This document shows, in pieces, positions 28,759 to 39,442 of a DNA stretch of 64,000 nucleotides; position 1 is the first letter of the stretch; each line of letters opens with the position of its first letter. The notes beneath the pieces were generated by a model, which was not told the DNA's origin, did not search any database, and was given only the letters and a program-made list of their open reading frames with translations. Source of the stretch: Citrobacter werkmanii NBRC 105721 (lineage in GTDB: Bacteria > Pseudomonadota > Gammaproteobacteria > Enterobacterales > Enterobacteriaceae); contig BBMW01000003.1 of assembly GCA_000759755.1 (NCBI GenBank), positions 124,001 to 188,000 on the forward strand, written 5' to 3'. A program made the position numbers and the translations under genes.

Positions 28759-31700
28759 CAGATCCAGCGGTTGGGCGTCGGCAATGATATCGCCATAAAT
28801 CATATCAATCCCGATGCCAGAAAGCGCATCCATGATCAGCGGCAACTGCACCGGGCCGGCGATGGTTTTAATGTCCAGACGCTGAGCATGGCCCTGGATA
28901 ATGGACACCCACATTTCGTCAATCACGTTACCGTGGGCGCTGGCACTTAGCTCGCTGTCGAGCAGCAGGTAATCAACCATGCGATACTTCAGGTTGTCAA
29001 ACAGCTCTAAATCGCGACCGACATGACTTAAAATAATTCGACATCCGCACTGACGCAGTCGATGTAATGTGGATATAGCCTGCGTTGGGTTTGTTTTTAT
29101 CACGTTAGACGGAACGGTCAGGTGCAGCAGTCGTGGTGGTAACGGACTTCTTTGCAGTTGCCCCAGCAGCTCGTCAACAAGTTCTGTATTCAGCAGCCCG
29201 GCGGCGGAAAGGGGCAGGGCAATGCTGAGTCCCTTACTGGCGACGGCCGGGGCAGCACTCTGGAAGAACTCGGTGAATACCCGGCGGTCAAGCGCCTGAT
29301 TTAATGTAGGATCGACCAGCCCGGCACGGAAAGCGTGTTCTTCAATAATCTCCCCTTCAGCTGTCCCTAAACGCAGCGAGAGGAGCCAGAAGCTAAACGT
29401 CTCTGGTATACGCGGGGAGGCCACGCCCCTGGCGATGATTAACATTGGATTGTGCGTAATGGTGTGTCTTTGTTCATCCAATGACAGTTGGCTTCGCGCA
29501 GCATGAGCCTCGCTTTGCTGGGGTTCATACACGCAGACTCGCCCACGCCCACTGTTCTTCGCCGCATAACAGGCAATATCCGCCTGAGACATGACGTCGC
29601 TGGCGACATGGTTTTTTTCATCAATGAGCGTAATCCCCGCACTGGCGCCAATACGGTGCAAGCGGCCTTCCCACATGAAATGATAATCGTTGATGGCGCT
29701 GATGATGCGACCTGAGATAAAGCGGGCGCTTTCGATATTACAATCCGGCAGCAACAGACCAAACTCGTCGCCGCCAAGGCGCGCCAGCATATCGCTGGAA
29801 CGCAGCATGCTTAGCATCAGTGAAGAGAGTTCGCGTAGCAGGGCATCGCCTGCGGCGTGACCGGCGCTATCGTTTACGGCTTTAAAACGATCGAGATCGA
29901 TAAAAACCAAAGCATGCTGTTGGTGCGTGTCGTGAACCGTATGCAGTAACTGCTTTAGATGATTTTCGAAGCTGACGCGGTTTGCCAACTGCGTCAGATC
30001 GTCATGCGAGGCGCTATAGCTAAGCTGGCGCAGCATTTTACGTGATTCGGTGACATCCTGAATCACCAGCACCGAGCCAATGCTGCCGCCATCGAGAGTA
30101 CTAAGGGGGGTGATGCTGTACTGAATGTCATAACTGCTGCCGTTGCGACAATGCAGAACGACTTCCTGCTCGATGGCCGTACGCGACATGTCAGCACTGT
30201 AGATATTTTCCATCAGCGGACCGTTGTCGCCGAAAGTAATACGTAGTACCGTCAGCAGCGGAATGCCGATGGCGCTTTCCTGCTGCCAGCCGCTCATTTT
30301 CTCTGCGACCGGATTCATAAAGGTCACGTTCATATCAACATCAATACAAATCACCGCTTCGCCAATCGAATCCAGCGTAATGTGCAGACGTTCTTTTTCC
30401 TGATACAACGCTTCGTTAAGCTGCTTCACCTCGGTCATATCCATATTGATGCCAAGGAAGCGTTCAACTTCACCGTCTTTATTCAGTACCCGGTTTGCCA
30501 GTGAGCGGATATGCCGCACGCCATCTTTGACCGCAATACGAAACTCGAGCTTAAAGGGGGCCCGTGCGGCCAGCGAATCGCGAATGACATTTTTAGCATG
30601 TTCACGATCTTCGGGCACAACGCAGTCATACCAGACTTGCCAGCTGGGTTTGATATGCGCAGGGACTTCATACAAATCAAACATGCGCTTATCCCAACTG
30701 ATTACGTCAGGCTGTAGCTCCCATTCCCAGATGCCAATTCCCCCGGCTTCGTTGGCGAGGGTAATGCGCTCCATCAGCCGCTTGTTAATCCACTCGGTAT
30801 GCTTCAGATCGTTAATATCCTCAACCTGCGCAATAAAGTAGAGGGGGGTATTGTCGCTATGACGCACCAACGAAACGGCCAGCAAGGCCCAGACGACATC
30901 ACCGGAGCGCGTGTAATAACGTTTTTCCATGGAGTAGCTGTTGATTTCTCCGCGTGCCAGCATATCCAGCTGTTCGAGATCATTGTTCAGATCTTCCGGC
31001 CAGGTTAATTGCTGGAAGGTTAGCGAACGTAGCTCATCCTGGCTGTAACCCAGAAACTGGCACAACGCTTTATTCGCCTGGAGCCATTGCCCTTCGGTCC
31101 CCACCAGCGCCATACCAATCGCGGAATATTCCATGGCATTGCGAAAGCGCGATTCGCTTTCAGAGATATGTTTGCGTTCGGCCCGAAACGCGTACATCAC
31201 CATCGTCATCATATTGGCCGGCAGCAGGATCATCAAAAACGGCAGCCACGGCAGGCTGGTCATCAAGTTGGGTTTGGGGATGTAGAGCAGAGAAGGGTCT
31301 GCGGCCAACATCATCGAGACCATCATCACGGTGCTGAGGAAAATTAAAAATGCCTCCATTCGCGGCAGGCGAACAGCGCTCCACATCAACAGGACGATAA
31401 CGCAGGTAAAAGGCCATGGAAGATACATCATGGACAGCCAACTGAACGTCAAGGTCACCAGAAGTGTGATGACGGTTTCCAGCAGTAACCGCGGGTCGCG
31501 GTGGCGGAGCAAATAATGTGGCTTAAACAGCAAACCTAACGGCACCAGCGCCAGCGCGCCGATGGATTCTGACAGGACCCAAATAAGAAAAGTATTTAAC
31601 GAGGTTTCCTTTGGCAGCAATAACCACAGTAACAAGCCGCCCAACACAGGGGGAACCACGGCGCTGCCAAATGCCAGGCGCGCCCAGTCGTTAAGATTTT

Positions 31701-32055
31701 GTAAGGGGTTGTACCAGGGCAGCAGTTTCCGCAATAGCATTGCGCCAACGACAGCCTCAATAATGTTGATGGCCGTATAGGTGAAGCTCAGCGATTCACC
31801 GGGGAAGAAGAGTAAGGACGCGCCGATATTACCAAATGAACAAGCCAGCGCGATTCCCGGCCACATCTTTCCCGCATGACGGTAAAAAGCCACCATCATG
31901 ATTGACGTTGGGAACCAAAGCGGGGCCAGTTGCGCACCGAAACGTGACAGTTCCAGCGAGAATAGCGTAAAAATGAAAGCCACCAGACCTAAACTGGCCA
32001 TGCGCAGTAGAGGATGAGGTAAGGTAACTAAAACATGTTGGGATTGTTTACTCAT
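28726..32055 (-). CDS. dgcE: Diguanylate cyclase DgcE (YegE)
   Basis: DgcE is the large inner-membrane diguanylate cyclase that in E. coli promotes curli and cellulose in stationary phase. An N-terminal MASE1 sensor region (about 1-310, many helices) is followed by PAS domains (about 310-680; for example FRNAMEYSAIGMALVG and LDSIGEAVICIDVDMNVTFMNPVAE) and a GGDEF domain with an intact RLGGDEFG near residue 760. The C-terminal EAL-like domain (about 850-1109) lacks the EAL signature, so it should not hydrolyse c-di-GMP. ATG 32055 (MSKQSQHVL) matches the family; 1109 residues against 1105 in E. coli. Confidence 0.94.
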   Translation of the reverse strand: MSKQSQHVLVTLPHPLLRMASLGLVAFIFTLFSLELSRFGAQLAPLWFPTSIMMVAFYRHAGKMWPGIALACSFGNIGASLLFFPGESLSFTYTAINIIEAVVGAMLLRKLLPWYNPLQNLNDWARLAFGSAVVPPVLGGLLLWLLLPKETSLNTFLIWVLSESIGALALVPLGLLFKPHYLLRHRDPRLLLETVITLLVTLTFSWLSMMYLPWPFTCVIVLLMWSAVRLPRMEAFLIFLSTVMMVSMMLAADPSLLYIPKPNLMTSLPWLPFLMILLPANMMTMVMYAFRAERKHISESESRFRNAMEYSAIGMALVGTEGQWLQANKALCQFLGYSQDELRSLTFQQLTWPEDLNNDLEQLDMLARGEINSYSMEKRYYTRSGDVVWALLAVSLVRHSDNTPLYFIAQVEDINDLKHTEWINKRLMERITLANEAGGIGIWEWELQPDVISWDKRMFDLYEVPAHIKPSWQVWYDCVVPEDREHAKNVIRDSLAARAPFKLEFRIAVKDGVRHIRSLANRVLNKDGEVERFLGINMDMTEVKQLNEALYQEKERLHITLDSIGEAVICIDVDMNVTFMNPVAEKMSGWQQESAIGIPLLTVLRITFGDNGPLMENIYSADMSRTAIEQEVVLHCRNGSSYDIQYSITPLSTLDGGSIGSVLVIQDVTESRKMLRQLSYSASHDDLTQLANRVSFENHLKQLLHTVHDTHQQHALVFIDLDRFKAVNDSAGHAAGDALLRELSSLMLSMLRSSDMLARLGGDEFGLLLPDCNIESARFISGRIISAINDYHFMWEGRLHRIGASAGITLIDEKNHVASDVMSQADIACYAAKNSGRGRVCVYEPQQSEAHAARSQLSLDEQRHTITHNPMLIIARGVASPRIPETFSFWLLSLRLGTAEGEIIEEHAFRAGLVDPTLNQALDRRVFTEFFQSAAPAVASKGLSIALPLSAAGLLNTELVDELLGQLQRSPLPPRLLHLTVPSNVIKTNPTQAISTLHRLRQCGCRIILSHVGRDLELFDNLKYRMVDYLLLDSELSASAHGNVIDEMWVSIIQGHAQRLDIKTIAGPVQLPLIMDALSGIGIDMIYGDIIADAQPLDLLLNTSNFAIN

Positions 32056-32370
32056 TACCACTCTACCCAAATAGCCGATGTCGTCCGGGAGATATGCCGG
32101 ATACATCATGTTTAATCTGCGATTATGCTAGTACAAACAATTTACAATTTATACGCCAGCTGCTCATAAATTAACACTCTCAAGCTATTAATTCCTAAGG
32201 CTGATAGATAAATTTAGCACCTGCTTTAAAACTGATCATTTTAATTTGCGACAAGGAAAGCATTGGTGCAGGCTGGACTGGCATCGCGCCGCTGAAATCC
32301 CTATAATTGCCGCGTTTGGCGTTTCGACGCCGCCCTTCCTTACATCCAGGTTAATCAGGTCGCTAAATTT
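32056..32370. other. Divergent intergenic region dgcE / udk
   Basis: These 315 bases hold the dgcE promoter on the left, in an AT-rich stretch (32120-32260), and the udk promoter on the right. A short perfect stem, GGCGT and ACGCC around TTCG, lies at 32318-32331 in the udk leader. No additional gene was seen. Confidence 0.55.
32302..32307 (+). promoter_or_regulatory. udk promoter -10 element
   Basis: A perfect TATAAT lies 63 bases upstream of the udk start and is followed by a GC-rich stretch (TGCCGCG), the kind of discriminator linked to growth-rate control. The -35 region is weak. Function is inferred. Confidence 0.5.
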
Positions 32371-33012
32371 ATGACTGATCAGTCCCATCAGTGCGTCATT
32401 ATCGGCATCGCCGGCGCATCGGCTTCCGGCAAGAGTCTTATTGCCAGCACGCTTTATCGCGAATTACGTGAACAAGTCGGTGACGAACATATTGGCGTTA
32501 TTCCCGAAGACAGCTATTACAAAGATCAAAGCCATCTGTCGATGGAAGAACGTGTAAAAACCAACTACGACCATCCGAACGCGATGGATCACAGTCTGCT
32601 GTTTCAACATCTACAAACGCTTAAACGCGGAAGCGCCATTGAACTCCCCGTTTACAGCTATGTTGAGCATACGCGCACGCAAGACACTATTCATATCGAA
32701 CCCAAGAAAGTGATCATCCTGGAAGGCATTCTGCTGCTGACAGACGCGCGTTTGCGTGACGAGATGAACTTCTCTATTTTTGTTGATACGCCGCTGGATA
32801 TTTGCCTGATGCGCCGTATTAAACGGGATGTGAACGAGCGTGGTCGTTCTATGGATTCGGTGATGGCGCAATACCAAAAAACCGTACGTCCAATGTTCCT
32901 GCAATTTATTGAGCCTTCAAAACAATACGCCGACATCATCGTGCCGCGCGGGGGTAAAAACCGCATCGCCATCGATATTCTGAAGGCTAAAATCAGCCAG
33001 TTCTTTGAATAA
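32371..33012 (+). CDS. udk: Uridine/cytidine kinase
   Basis: Udk phosphorylates uridine and cytidine to UMP and CMP with ATP or GTP in pyrimidine salvage, in the cytoplasm. The 213 residues are almost identical to E. coli Udk. The P-loop GASASGKS is at residues 15-22. The segments [22 protein letters not shown] and [10 protein letters not shown] are the substrate and metal regions, and [13 protein letters not shown] is the lid. It is followed 91 bases later by dcd, so pyrimidine salvage and dCTP deamination genes are neighbours. Confidence 0.98.
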   Translation: MTDQSHQCVIIGIAGASASGKSLIASTLYRELREQVGDEHIGVIPEDSYYKDQSHLSMEERVKTNYDHPNAMDHSLLFQHLQTLKRGSAIELPVYSYVEHTRTQDTIHIEPKKVIILEGILLLTDARLRDEMNFSIFVDTPLDICLMRRIKRDVNERGRSMDSVMAQYQKTVRPMFLQFIEPSKQYADIIVPRGGKNRIAIDILKAKISQFFE

Positions 33013-33103
33013 GTTCAGCGAATTGTGTACCGTTCAGTGATAACCTGGTTCACCCTTAACGCACCTGGCATTAAGGGGTTGAAGCACGAAAGGAGAAAGT
33101 GCC

Positions 33104-33685
33104 ATGCGTTTATGTGACCGAGATATTGAAGCCTGGTTGGATGAAGGTCGCCTGTCGATCACTCCACGCCCTCCTGTCGAGCGAATCAATGGCGCCACGG
33201 TAGATGTGCGTCTTGGTAACAAATTCCGTACGTTCCGCGGTCATACGGCGGCGTATATCGATTTGAGTGGACCGAAAGATGAAGTCAGCGCCGCGCTGGA
33301 TCGTGTAATGAGCGATGAAATCGTCCTCAAGGACGGCGAGGCATTTTTCCTGCATCCGGGTGAACTTGCGCTGGCGGTGACGTTCGAATCCGTGACGTTG
33401 CCTTCCGATCTCGTCGGTTGGTTAGATGGACGTTCTTCATTAGCGCGTCTGGGACTGATGGTACACGTTACCGCACACCGTATCGATCCGGGCTGGTCAG
33501 GGTGCATCGTACTGGAATTCTACAACTCCGGAAAATTACCGCTGGCCCTGCGCCCAGGCATGCCGATTGGCGCGTTGAGTTTCGAACCGCTTTCCGGTCC
33601 GGCTGCGCGACCTTACAACCGTCGTCAGGATGCAAAGTATCGCGATCAGCAGGGCGCTGTTGCCAGCCGGATCGATAAAGACTGA
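33104..33685 (+). CDS. dcd: dCTP deaminase
   Basis: Dcd deaminates dCTP to dUTP, the main route to dTTP in enterics. The 193-residue homotrimeric protein has the family core: [42 protein letters not shown]. It includes the catalytic Glu near residue 138 (LEFYN) and the [12 protein letters not shown] strand. The ATG at 33104 follows an AAAGGAGAAA ribosome site. It is the last nucleotide-metabolism gene before asmA, whose start is 25 bases beyond the dcd stop. Confidence 0.98.
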   Translation: MRLCDRDIEAWLDEGRLSITPRPPVERINGATVDVRLGNKFRTFRGHTAAYIDLSGPKDEVSAALDRVMSDEIVLKDGEAFFLHPGELALAVTFESVTLPSDLVGWLDGRSSLARLGLMVHVTAHRIDPGWSGCIVLEFYNSGKLPLALRPGMPIGALSFEPLSGPAARPYNRRQDAKYRDQQGAVASRIDKD

Positions 33686-33710
33686 ATGTTTTCAGTCCAT
33701 TGGGGATAGC

Positions 33711-35564
33711 ATGAGACGATTTCTGACAACGCTGATGATCCTGCTGGTCGTGCTGGTGGCCGGTTTTTCTGCGTTAGTACTGTTGGTGAATCCGAATGAT
33801 TTCCGTGCGTATATGGTCAAGCAGGTTGCTGTGCGTAGCGGATATCAGCTGCAGTTGGATGGTCCTCTGCGTTGGCACGTATGGCCTCAGCTGAGCATCC
33901 TCTCGGGACGCATGGTGTTAACCGCAGAAGGTGCCAGTGAACCCCTGATTCGTGCCGACAATATGCGTCTCGACGTCGCGTTGTGGCCGTTGTTGAGTCA
34001 TCAGCTCAGCGTGAAGCAGGTGATGCTCAAGGGGGCTGTGATTCAACTGACCCCGCAAACTGAGGCGGTGCGTGGACAAGATGCGCCCGTTGCTCCCAAA
34101 GACAATACATTGCCCGATCTGGCGGAAGACAAAGGATGGTCGTTTGATATCGCCAGTCTGCGCGTGGCCGACAGCGTTCTGGTATTCCAGCATGAAGACG
34201 ACGAGCAGGTTACGGTTCGCGATATTCGTCTGGAGATGGAACAGGATAGCCAACACCGTGGTACGTTTGATTTCTCCGGGCGCGTGAACCGCGATCAGCG
34301 TGACCTTGCGTTATCCTTAAACGGCACCGTCGATGCCTCCGACTACCCGCATAATTTGTCCGCTAATATTGAGCAGTTAAGCTGGCAACTACAGGGGGCC
34401 GATTTGCCGTCGCAGGGAATTAAAGGTGAGGGGCAACTTCAGGCACAGTGGCTGGAAGAGAAAAAACAGCTCGCGTTTAGCCAAATTCATTTGACCGCTA
34501 ACGACAGCTCTCTCGCCGGGCAAGCCCAGGTGTCGTTGTTAGATAAACCCGAATGGCTCGTCGACCTGAAATTTGGTCAGCTCAATCTGGACAATCTGAT
34601 TGTGCAACGCGATGCCGTGGCAGCGACAAACGGTGAGGTGCAGCAAGGCCAGGGTCAGGCGACGCTGGCGCGTCCCGTCATTGCTTCGCAGGTTGATGCC
34701 GTCTCTTACCAGGGACTCAAGGGATTCTCGGCAGACATCACGTTACAGGCTGACAAGGTATTGTGGCGTAAAATGGCGTTTGAGAATGTCTCGGCAAAAA
34801 TAGACAACCAGTTTGGTTTACTGAAGGTCGTGCAACTGGAAGGGAAAAATGACGGTGGACATGTTTCGCTTCCCGGTACGTTGGACGCCAGAAAAGATGA
34901 GCCGCGAGCAGTCTTTCATCCGCGACTGGAAGGTGTAGAAATTGGCACAATCCTGAAAGCCTTCAACTACCCCATCGCGCTGACCGGTAAGCTGTCACTG
35001 GCGGGAGATTTTTCCGGCTCGGATATTGACGCCCAGGCGTTTCGTCATAGCTGGCAAGGCCAGGCCCATGTCGAAATGAGCGATACGCGAATGGAAGGGA
35101 TGAACTTCCAGCAGATGATACAACAAGCCGTAGAACGCAGCGGCGGTGATGTTAAATCACAGCAAAACCTGGATAACGTCACCCGACTGGATCGCTTTGT
35201 AACCGATCTGACGCTGGATAACGGCGAGCTTACGCTGGATAACATGGCCGGTGAGTCTGCGATGCTTGCGCTGACGGGCAAGGGGACGTTAGATCTGGTG
35301 AAGCAGAATTGCGACACGCAGTTTAACATTCGCGTGCTGGGCGGCTGGGATGGCGAAAGCAAGCTGATTAAGTTCCTGAAAGCCACGCCGGTTCCTCTCA
35401 GGGTTTATGGCCAGTGGCAGGCGCTGAACTATAACTTGCAGGTTGATCAGCTGTTGCGTAAGCATCTGCAGGATGAAGCGAAACGTCGTCTGAACGATTG
35501 GGCCGATCGCAATAAAGACTCCCGCAACGGTAAAGATGTTAAGAAGTTGCTGGATAAACTCTGA
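33711..35564 (+). CDS. asmA: AsmA, outer-membrane assembly-related protein
   Basis: AsmA is an inner-membrane-anchored periplasmic protein of the AsmA/TamB/YhdP group, thought to bridge the envelope and help phospholipid transport; asmA mutations suppress assembly-defective OmpF. One N-terminal helix (about residues 7-25, LMILLVVLVAGFSALVLLV) is followed by a long beta-rich periplasmic region and the conserved C-terminus QLLRKHLQDEAKRRLNDWADRNKDSRNGKDVKKLL. The ATG at 33711 gives 617 residues, as in E. coli. An in-frame start overlapping dcd is not supported. Confidence 0.94.
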   Translation: MRRFLTTLMILLVVLVAGFSALVLLVNPNDFRAYMVKQVAVRSGYQLQLDGPLRWHVWPQLSILSGRMVLTAEGASEPLIRADNMRLDVALWPLLSHQLSVKQVMLKGAVIQLTPQTEAVRGQDAPVAPKDNTLPDLAEDKGWSFDIASLRVADSVLVFQHEDDEQVTVRDIRLEMEQDSQHRGTFDFSGRVNRDQRDLALSLNGTVDASDYPHNLSANIEQLSWQLQGADLPSQGIKGEGQLQAQWLEEKKQLAFSQIHLTANDSSLAGQAQVSLLDKPEWLVDLKFGQLNLDNLIVQRDAVAATNGEVQQGQGQATLARPVIASQVDAVSYQGLKGFSADITLQADKVLWRKMAFENVSAKIDNQFGLLKVVQLEGKNDGGHVSLPGTLDARKDEPRAVFHPRLEGVEIGTILKAFNYPIALTGKLSLAGDFSGSDIDAQAFRHSWQGQAHVEMSDTRMEGMNFQQMIQQAVERSGGDVKSQQNLDNVTRLDRFVTDLTLDNGELTLDNMAGESAMLALTGKGTLDLVKQNCDTQFNIRVLGGWDGESKLIKFLKATPVPLRVYGQWQALNYNLQVDQLLRKHLQDEAKRRLNDWADRNKDSRNGKDVKKLLDKL

Positions 35565-35572
35565 TTCAAATT

Positions 35573-35601
35573 GCCGGATGGCGGCTGATGCGCCATCCGG
35601 C
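35573..35601. repeat. REP element between asmA and yegH
   Basis: GCCGGATGGCG and CGCCATCCGGC form the imperfect palindrome typical of enterobacterial REP/PU sequences. It sits in the 44-base gap between the convergent ends of asmA and yegH and probably stabilises the 3' ends of their mRNAs. Confidence 0.85.
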
Positions 35602-35608
35602 GGGTGAT

Positions 35609-37192
35609 TTACACCTCGTAATCCATCTCTTCTTCACCGTGTAGCGGTATCAACTGGACTTTTTGCACGCGATGGTTTTCCACCTGCAAGGTTTTTAGTC
35701 GGTAGTCGCCAACCTGAACTTCCTCTCCGGTTTTCGGAATACGCTGTAAATATTCCATCAAAAGCCCGGCAATGGTGTGATATTCACGTTTTTCATCTAA
35801 CGGAATAGGGACGTACTGCACCAGATCTTCCAGCGGCATGTGACCGTTAGCCGTCCACGAACCATCGGCATTTTTCTGGATATCATGGCGGGCATCAATC
35901 TCTTCTACTTCATTTGGCAGATTACCGGCGATGGTTTCCATCACGTCACTGAGCGTCACGATCCCTTCTACAGAACCAAATTCATCAGCAATAAAAGCGA
36001 AGTGCGTGCGGGCATTACGGAACTGCTCCAGCGCCGGAAGCAGCGGCAGTGTTTCCGGGAACACCAGCGGCTGACGAATCAGAACGCGTAAGTCGAGCGG
36101 CTCACCGCGCAGAGACTGCTGCAGCAGATCGATGACATGCACTACGCCCAGCAGTTCTTCCTGCTCGTCTTCCCCGGTAACGACCAGACGCGTATGCTGG
36201 TTTTTTTCCAGTAAAGCGCGAATTTCTGCTTCGGGTGCGTTGAGATCGACGTGTTCAATGTCGTGGCGTGAGGTCATTATGCTGCTGACGGTACGCTGAT
36301 TAAGATTCAGTACGCGCTCAATCATCCGCCGTTCCTGAGGCGCAAAAATCTGCCCTTCCTGATGATCCGCCAGCATAGCAGCGGTTTCGGCATCCAGTTC
36401 GGCATCTTCTTTTTGACCGCTCAGCAACCTCATCACCGCCTCGGCGGTGCGCTGGCGCAAGGTATGATTAGCTGACAGGAAGCGACGACGGTTAAAGATT
36501 GCCAGCTGGTTCAAGGCTTCGATCATCACCGAGAAGCCGATAGCGGCGTACAGATAACCTTTCGGGATGTGGAAACCGAACCCTTCGGCGACAAGGCTGA
36601 AGCCAATCATCAGCAGGAAGCTCAGGCACAGAATAACGATGGTTGGATGGCTGTTGACAAAGCGAGTCAACGACTTGCTGGCGAGCACCATCAGGCTGAT
36701 GGCAATAATCACCGCCGCCATCATCACCGCCAGGTGATCGACCATCCCGACGGCTGTAATGACTGAATCCAGAGAGAATATGGCGTCCAGCACCACTATT
36801 TGCGCGACCACCCCCCAGAACTTAGCGCCTTTACGCTGGGTGGGATTGTCGCTGTCTTTTCCTTCCAGCCGTTCGTTTAGCTCCATTGTGGCTTTAAACA
36901 ACAGGAAGAAACCGCCGAACAGCATGATCAGATCGCGTGCGCTGAAACTGAGGCCGCGAATGCTGAACAGTGGCGTAGTCAGCGTCACCAGCCAGGATAT
37001 TGATGCCAGCAGCAGCAGTCGCATGACCATTGCCAGCAGGAGCCCGGTAATACGCGCCTTATCCCGCTGGGCAGGAGGGAGTTTCTCCGCGAGGATGGCA
37101 ATAAAAACAAGATTATCAATGCCAAGAACAAGTTCGATCACGATTAACGTGACGAGTCCGGCCCAGATTGACGGATCGGCAATCCATTCCAT
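35609..37192 (-). CDS. yegH: TerC/CBS/CorC-HlyC domain inner-membrane protein YegH
   Basis: YegH joins an N-terminal TerC-type membrane domain (about 1-215, with [18 protein letters not shown] and [18 protein letters not shown] holding the acidic metal-site residues) to a tandem CBS domain (about 300-420, [16 protein letters not shown]) and a CorC_HlyC domain (about 435-527). TerC proteins are linked to manganese export and metallation of exported proteins, but YegH's substrate is unknown. ATG 37192 (MEWIADPS) gives 527 residues, as in E. coli. It is divergent from the cps operon. Confidence 0.92.
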   Translation of the reverse strand: MEWIADPSIWAGLVTLIVIELVLGIDNLVFIAILAEKLPPAQRDKARITGLLLAMVMRLLLLASISWLVTLTTPLFSIRGLSFSARDLIMLFGGFFLLFKATMELNERLEGKDSDNPTQRKGAKFWGVVAQIVVLDAIFSLDSVITAVGMVDHLAVMMAAVIIAISLMVLASKSLTRFVNSHPTIVILCLSFLLMIGFSLVAEGFGFHIPKGYLYAAIGFSVMIEALNQLAIFNRRRFLSANHTLRQRTAEAVMRLLSGQKEDAELDAETAAMLADHQEGQIFAPQERRMIERVLNLNQRTVSSIMTSRHDIEHVDLNAPEAEIRALLEKNQHTRLVVTGEDEQEELLGVVHVIDLLQQSLRGEPLDLRVLIRQPLVFPETLPLLPALEQFRNARTHFAFIADEFGSVEGIVTLSDVMETIAGNLPNEVEEIDARHDIQKNADGSWTANGHMPLEDLVQYVPIPLDEKREYHTIAGLLMEYLQRIPKTGEEVQVGDYRLKTLQVENHRVQKVQLIPLHGEEEMDYEV

Positions 37193-37443
37193 AGTAAATG
37201 CTATACCCATAGTTGTATGACAATTGTCACAATTCGATCATGGGTAAAACTGGCGGAAAATGCAATGCCGGAAAGGGATTTCTCTAGTGGTTATATCAGG
37301 ATGCCAGCGGGAAATAGCCGTAATGTAACTACAGGAAATAATTTTCTTTAGCTAATTATATTTAGGAAATATCGCAGGTGGTGTATTTATTTAGCAATGC
37401 TGTCAATATCGATAAAATCCTAAAAATATATAAATTATAGCCT

Positions 37444-37457
37444 TAATATTATTCTTA
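37444..37457 (+). promoter_or_regulatory. RcsAB box of the cps operon
   Basis: TAATATTATTCTTA matches 11 of 14 positions of the RcsAB box (TAAGAATATTCCTA). It lies about 390 bases upstream of wza in the cps leader, where RcsA-RcsB activates colanic acid genes in E. coli. Confidence 0.65.
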
Positions 37458-37629
37458 AAAGCAAGTGAGCGGAGGCTTGTTATCTTGCCTGCTATTCACT
37501 TAGCTGCAACAATTCTTCCGGTAATAATCAAAAGATAAATATTTCCTCATCAACAAGTGACGTTATTCCCGATGCGTTGCCGTTCTGAATGTGATGAAAA
37601 TAAAGGAGAAGATAAAAATTTAAATTAAT

Positions 37630-37669
37630 CAGTGCATTGGTAGCTAATGAAGCCAGGGGCGGTAGCGTG
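37630..37669 (+). promoter_or_regulatory. JUMPstart with ops element upstream of wza
   Basis: The 40 bases begin CAGTGCATTGGTAGCT and end with the ops core GGCGGTAGCGTG at 37658-37669. The ops pauses RNA polymerase and recruits RfaH, which keeps long surface-polysaccharide operons from terminating early. The same element recurs before the O-antigen cluster. Confidence 0.92.
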
Positions 37670-37847
37670 TCTGGCCACCTGAAAACAAGCCTGAATTATT
37701 CTGTCAAGAGACCGCAGATGAATCCATTATTTTTAGGATTGATGCCAGTTAAATTCCTTTTCAATTAACGGCAAGGTAAATGTGTACAGGCGAAGCCGCT
37801 ATTTAGAACGCACGTGATAATTACTCTGCCAAAGTGATAAATAATCA

Positions 37848-38987
37848 ATGATGAACTCCAAACTTAAATTGATACCAGTCCTGGTATCGGTAATCTTGAT
37901 AAACGGTTGTACCGTGCTTCCGGGCAGCAATATGTCTACGATGGGCAAAGATGTGATTAAACAGCAGGACGCTGATTTTGATATCAACCGGATGGTGAAT
38001 GTTTATCCACTGACCCCGCGACTGGTCGAGCAATTACGTCCTCGTCCTAATGTTGCGCAGCCTAACATGTCGCTGGAGCAGGAGATTGCAGGATATCAGT
38101 ATCGGGTCGGTCCGGGCGATGTCCTGAATGTGACCGTCTGGGATCATCCTGAACTTACAACCCCGGCCGGGCAGTATCGTAGCTCAAGCGATACCGGCAA
38201 CTGGGTGCAGCCGGATGGCACCATGTTTTACCCCTATATTGGCAAAGTCAGCGTGGTGGGAAAAACGTTAGCCGAAATTCGTAGTGATATTACCGGGCGC
38301 TTAGCGAAGTACATCGCTGACCCGCAGGTGGACGTTAATATCGCCGCTTTCCGCTCGCAGAAGGCTTATGTCTCCGGGCAGGTGAACAAATCTGGCCAGC
38401 AGGCCATCACCAACGTACCGCTTACCATTCTTGATGCCATTAACGCCGCAGGCGGTCTCACCGAGGCGGCTGACTGGCGCAATGTTGTACTGACTCACAA
38501 AGGGCAGGAGCAACGTATTTCACTGCAAGCGCTGATGCAAAATGGCGATCTGAGCCAGAACCGTCTGCTCTATCCTGGCGACATTCTGTTTGTTCCGCGT
38601 AATGACGATTTGAAAGTCTTCGTGATGGGGGAAGTGAAAAAGCAGAGCACCCTCAAAATGGACTTCAGCGGTATGACGCTCACTGAAGCGCTTGGCAATG
38701 CGGAAGGTATCGATCTGACTACCTCCAACGCCAGCGGCATTTTCGTTATTCGTCCGTTGAAAGGCGAAAGCGGGAACAACGGCAAGATCGCGAATATCTA
38801 TCAGCTTGATATGTCCGATGCGACTTCGCTGGTGATGGCGACGTCATTCCGACTCCAGCCTTACGATGTGGTGTATGTCACGACCGCACCGGTTGCCCGC
38901 TGGAACCGTTTGATCAATCAGTTGCTGCCGACCATTAGCGGTGTTCGCTATATGACGGACACGGCCAGCGACCTTCACAACTGGTAA
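37848..38987 (+). CDS. wza: Colanic acid outer-membrane export lipoprotein Wza
   Basis: Wza is the octameric outer-membrane channel through which group 1 capsule and colanic acid leave the cell. The signal peptide ends in a lipobox, LING before Cys21, so the mature protein is a lipoprotein. A poly_export domain ([26 protein letters not shown], about 85-110) is followed by SLBB domains ([29 protein letters not shown]). The C-terminal amphipathic helix (about 345-379) forms the barrel. Length 379, as in E. coli. First gene of the cps operon. Confidence 0.96.
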   Translation: MMNSKLKLIPVLVSVILINGCTVLPGSNMSTMGKDVIKQQDADFDINRMVNVYPLTPRLVEQLRPRPNVAQPNMSLEQEIAGYQYRVGPGDVLNVTVWDHPELTTPAGQYRSSSDTGNWVQPDGTMFYPYIGKVSVVGKTLAEIRSDITGRLAKYIADPQVDVNIAAFRSQKAYVSGQVNKSGQQAITNVPLTILDAINAAGGLTEAADWRNVVLTHKGQEQRISLQALMQNGDLSQNRLLYPGDILFVPRNDDLKVFVMGEVKKQSTLKMDFSGMTLTEALGNAEGIDLTTSNASGIFVIRPLKGESGNNGKIANIYQLDMSDATSLVMATSFRLQPYDVVYVTTAPVARWNRLINQLLPTISGVRYMTDTASDLHNW

Positions 38988-38992
38988 TCGTC

Positions 38993-39442
38993 ATGTTTAA
39001 CAAAATATTAGTTGTCTGTGTGGGGAACATTTGCCGTTCCCCAACGGCGGAACGCTTGTTAAGGAAGTTTCATCCGGCGTTGACGGTCTCTTCTGCGGGT
39101 CTCGGGGCGCTGGTGGGTAAAGGTGCGGATCCCTGTGCTATCAGCGTCGCGCAGGCGCACAACCTGTCACTGGAAAATCATTGTGCCCGGCAGATCTCGG
39201 GACGCATGTGCCGGGAGTATGACCTGATCCTGACCATGGAAAAACGCCATATCTCAGCCCTGTGCGAAATGGTGCCGGAGATGCGCGGCAAAGTGATGCT
39301 CTTTGGTCACTGGGACAGCGAACGCGAAATTCCCGACCCGTACCGTAAAAGTCGGGATGCGTTTGACGCGGTGTACGCATTACTTGAACGGTCTGCCCGC
39401 CAATGGGCTCAGGCATTGAACGCGGAGCAGGGAAAACAATGA
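38993..39442 (+). CDS. wzb: Low-molecular-weight protein tyrosine phosphatase Wzb
   Basis: Wzb dephosphorylates the tyrosine kinase Wzc, allowing the phosphorylation cycle needed for colanic acid assembly. The catalytic P-loop is CVGNICRS at residues 9-16, with nucleophile Cys9 and Arg15; the general acid Asp is in DPYRKS near residue 115. The 149 residues are two more than E. coli Wzb. Its stop overlaps the wzc start by 4 bases (ATGA). Confidence 0.96.
   Translation: MFNKILVVCVGNICRSPTAERLLRKFHPALTVSSAGLGALVGKGADPCAISVAQAHNLSLENHCARQISGRMCREYDLILTMEKRHISALCEMVPEMRGKVMLFGHWDSEREIPDPYRKSRDAFDAVYALLERSARQWAQALNAEQGKQ

Larger units (their letters stand above)
37193..37847. other. Long AT-rich leader/promoter region of the cps operon
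   Basis: These 655 bases separate yegH and wza. The left part holds the yegH promoter. The rest is AT-rich and carries an RcsAB-box candidate (37444-37457) and the JUMPstart/ops element (37630-37669), leaving about 180 bases of leader before wza. No open reading frame of note or RNA gene was recognised. Confidence 0.7.
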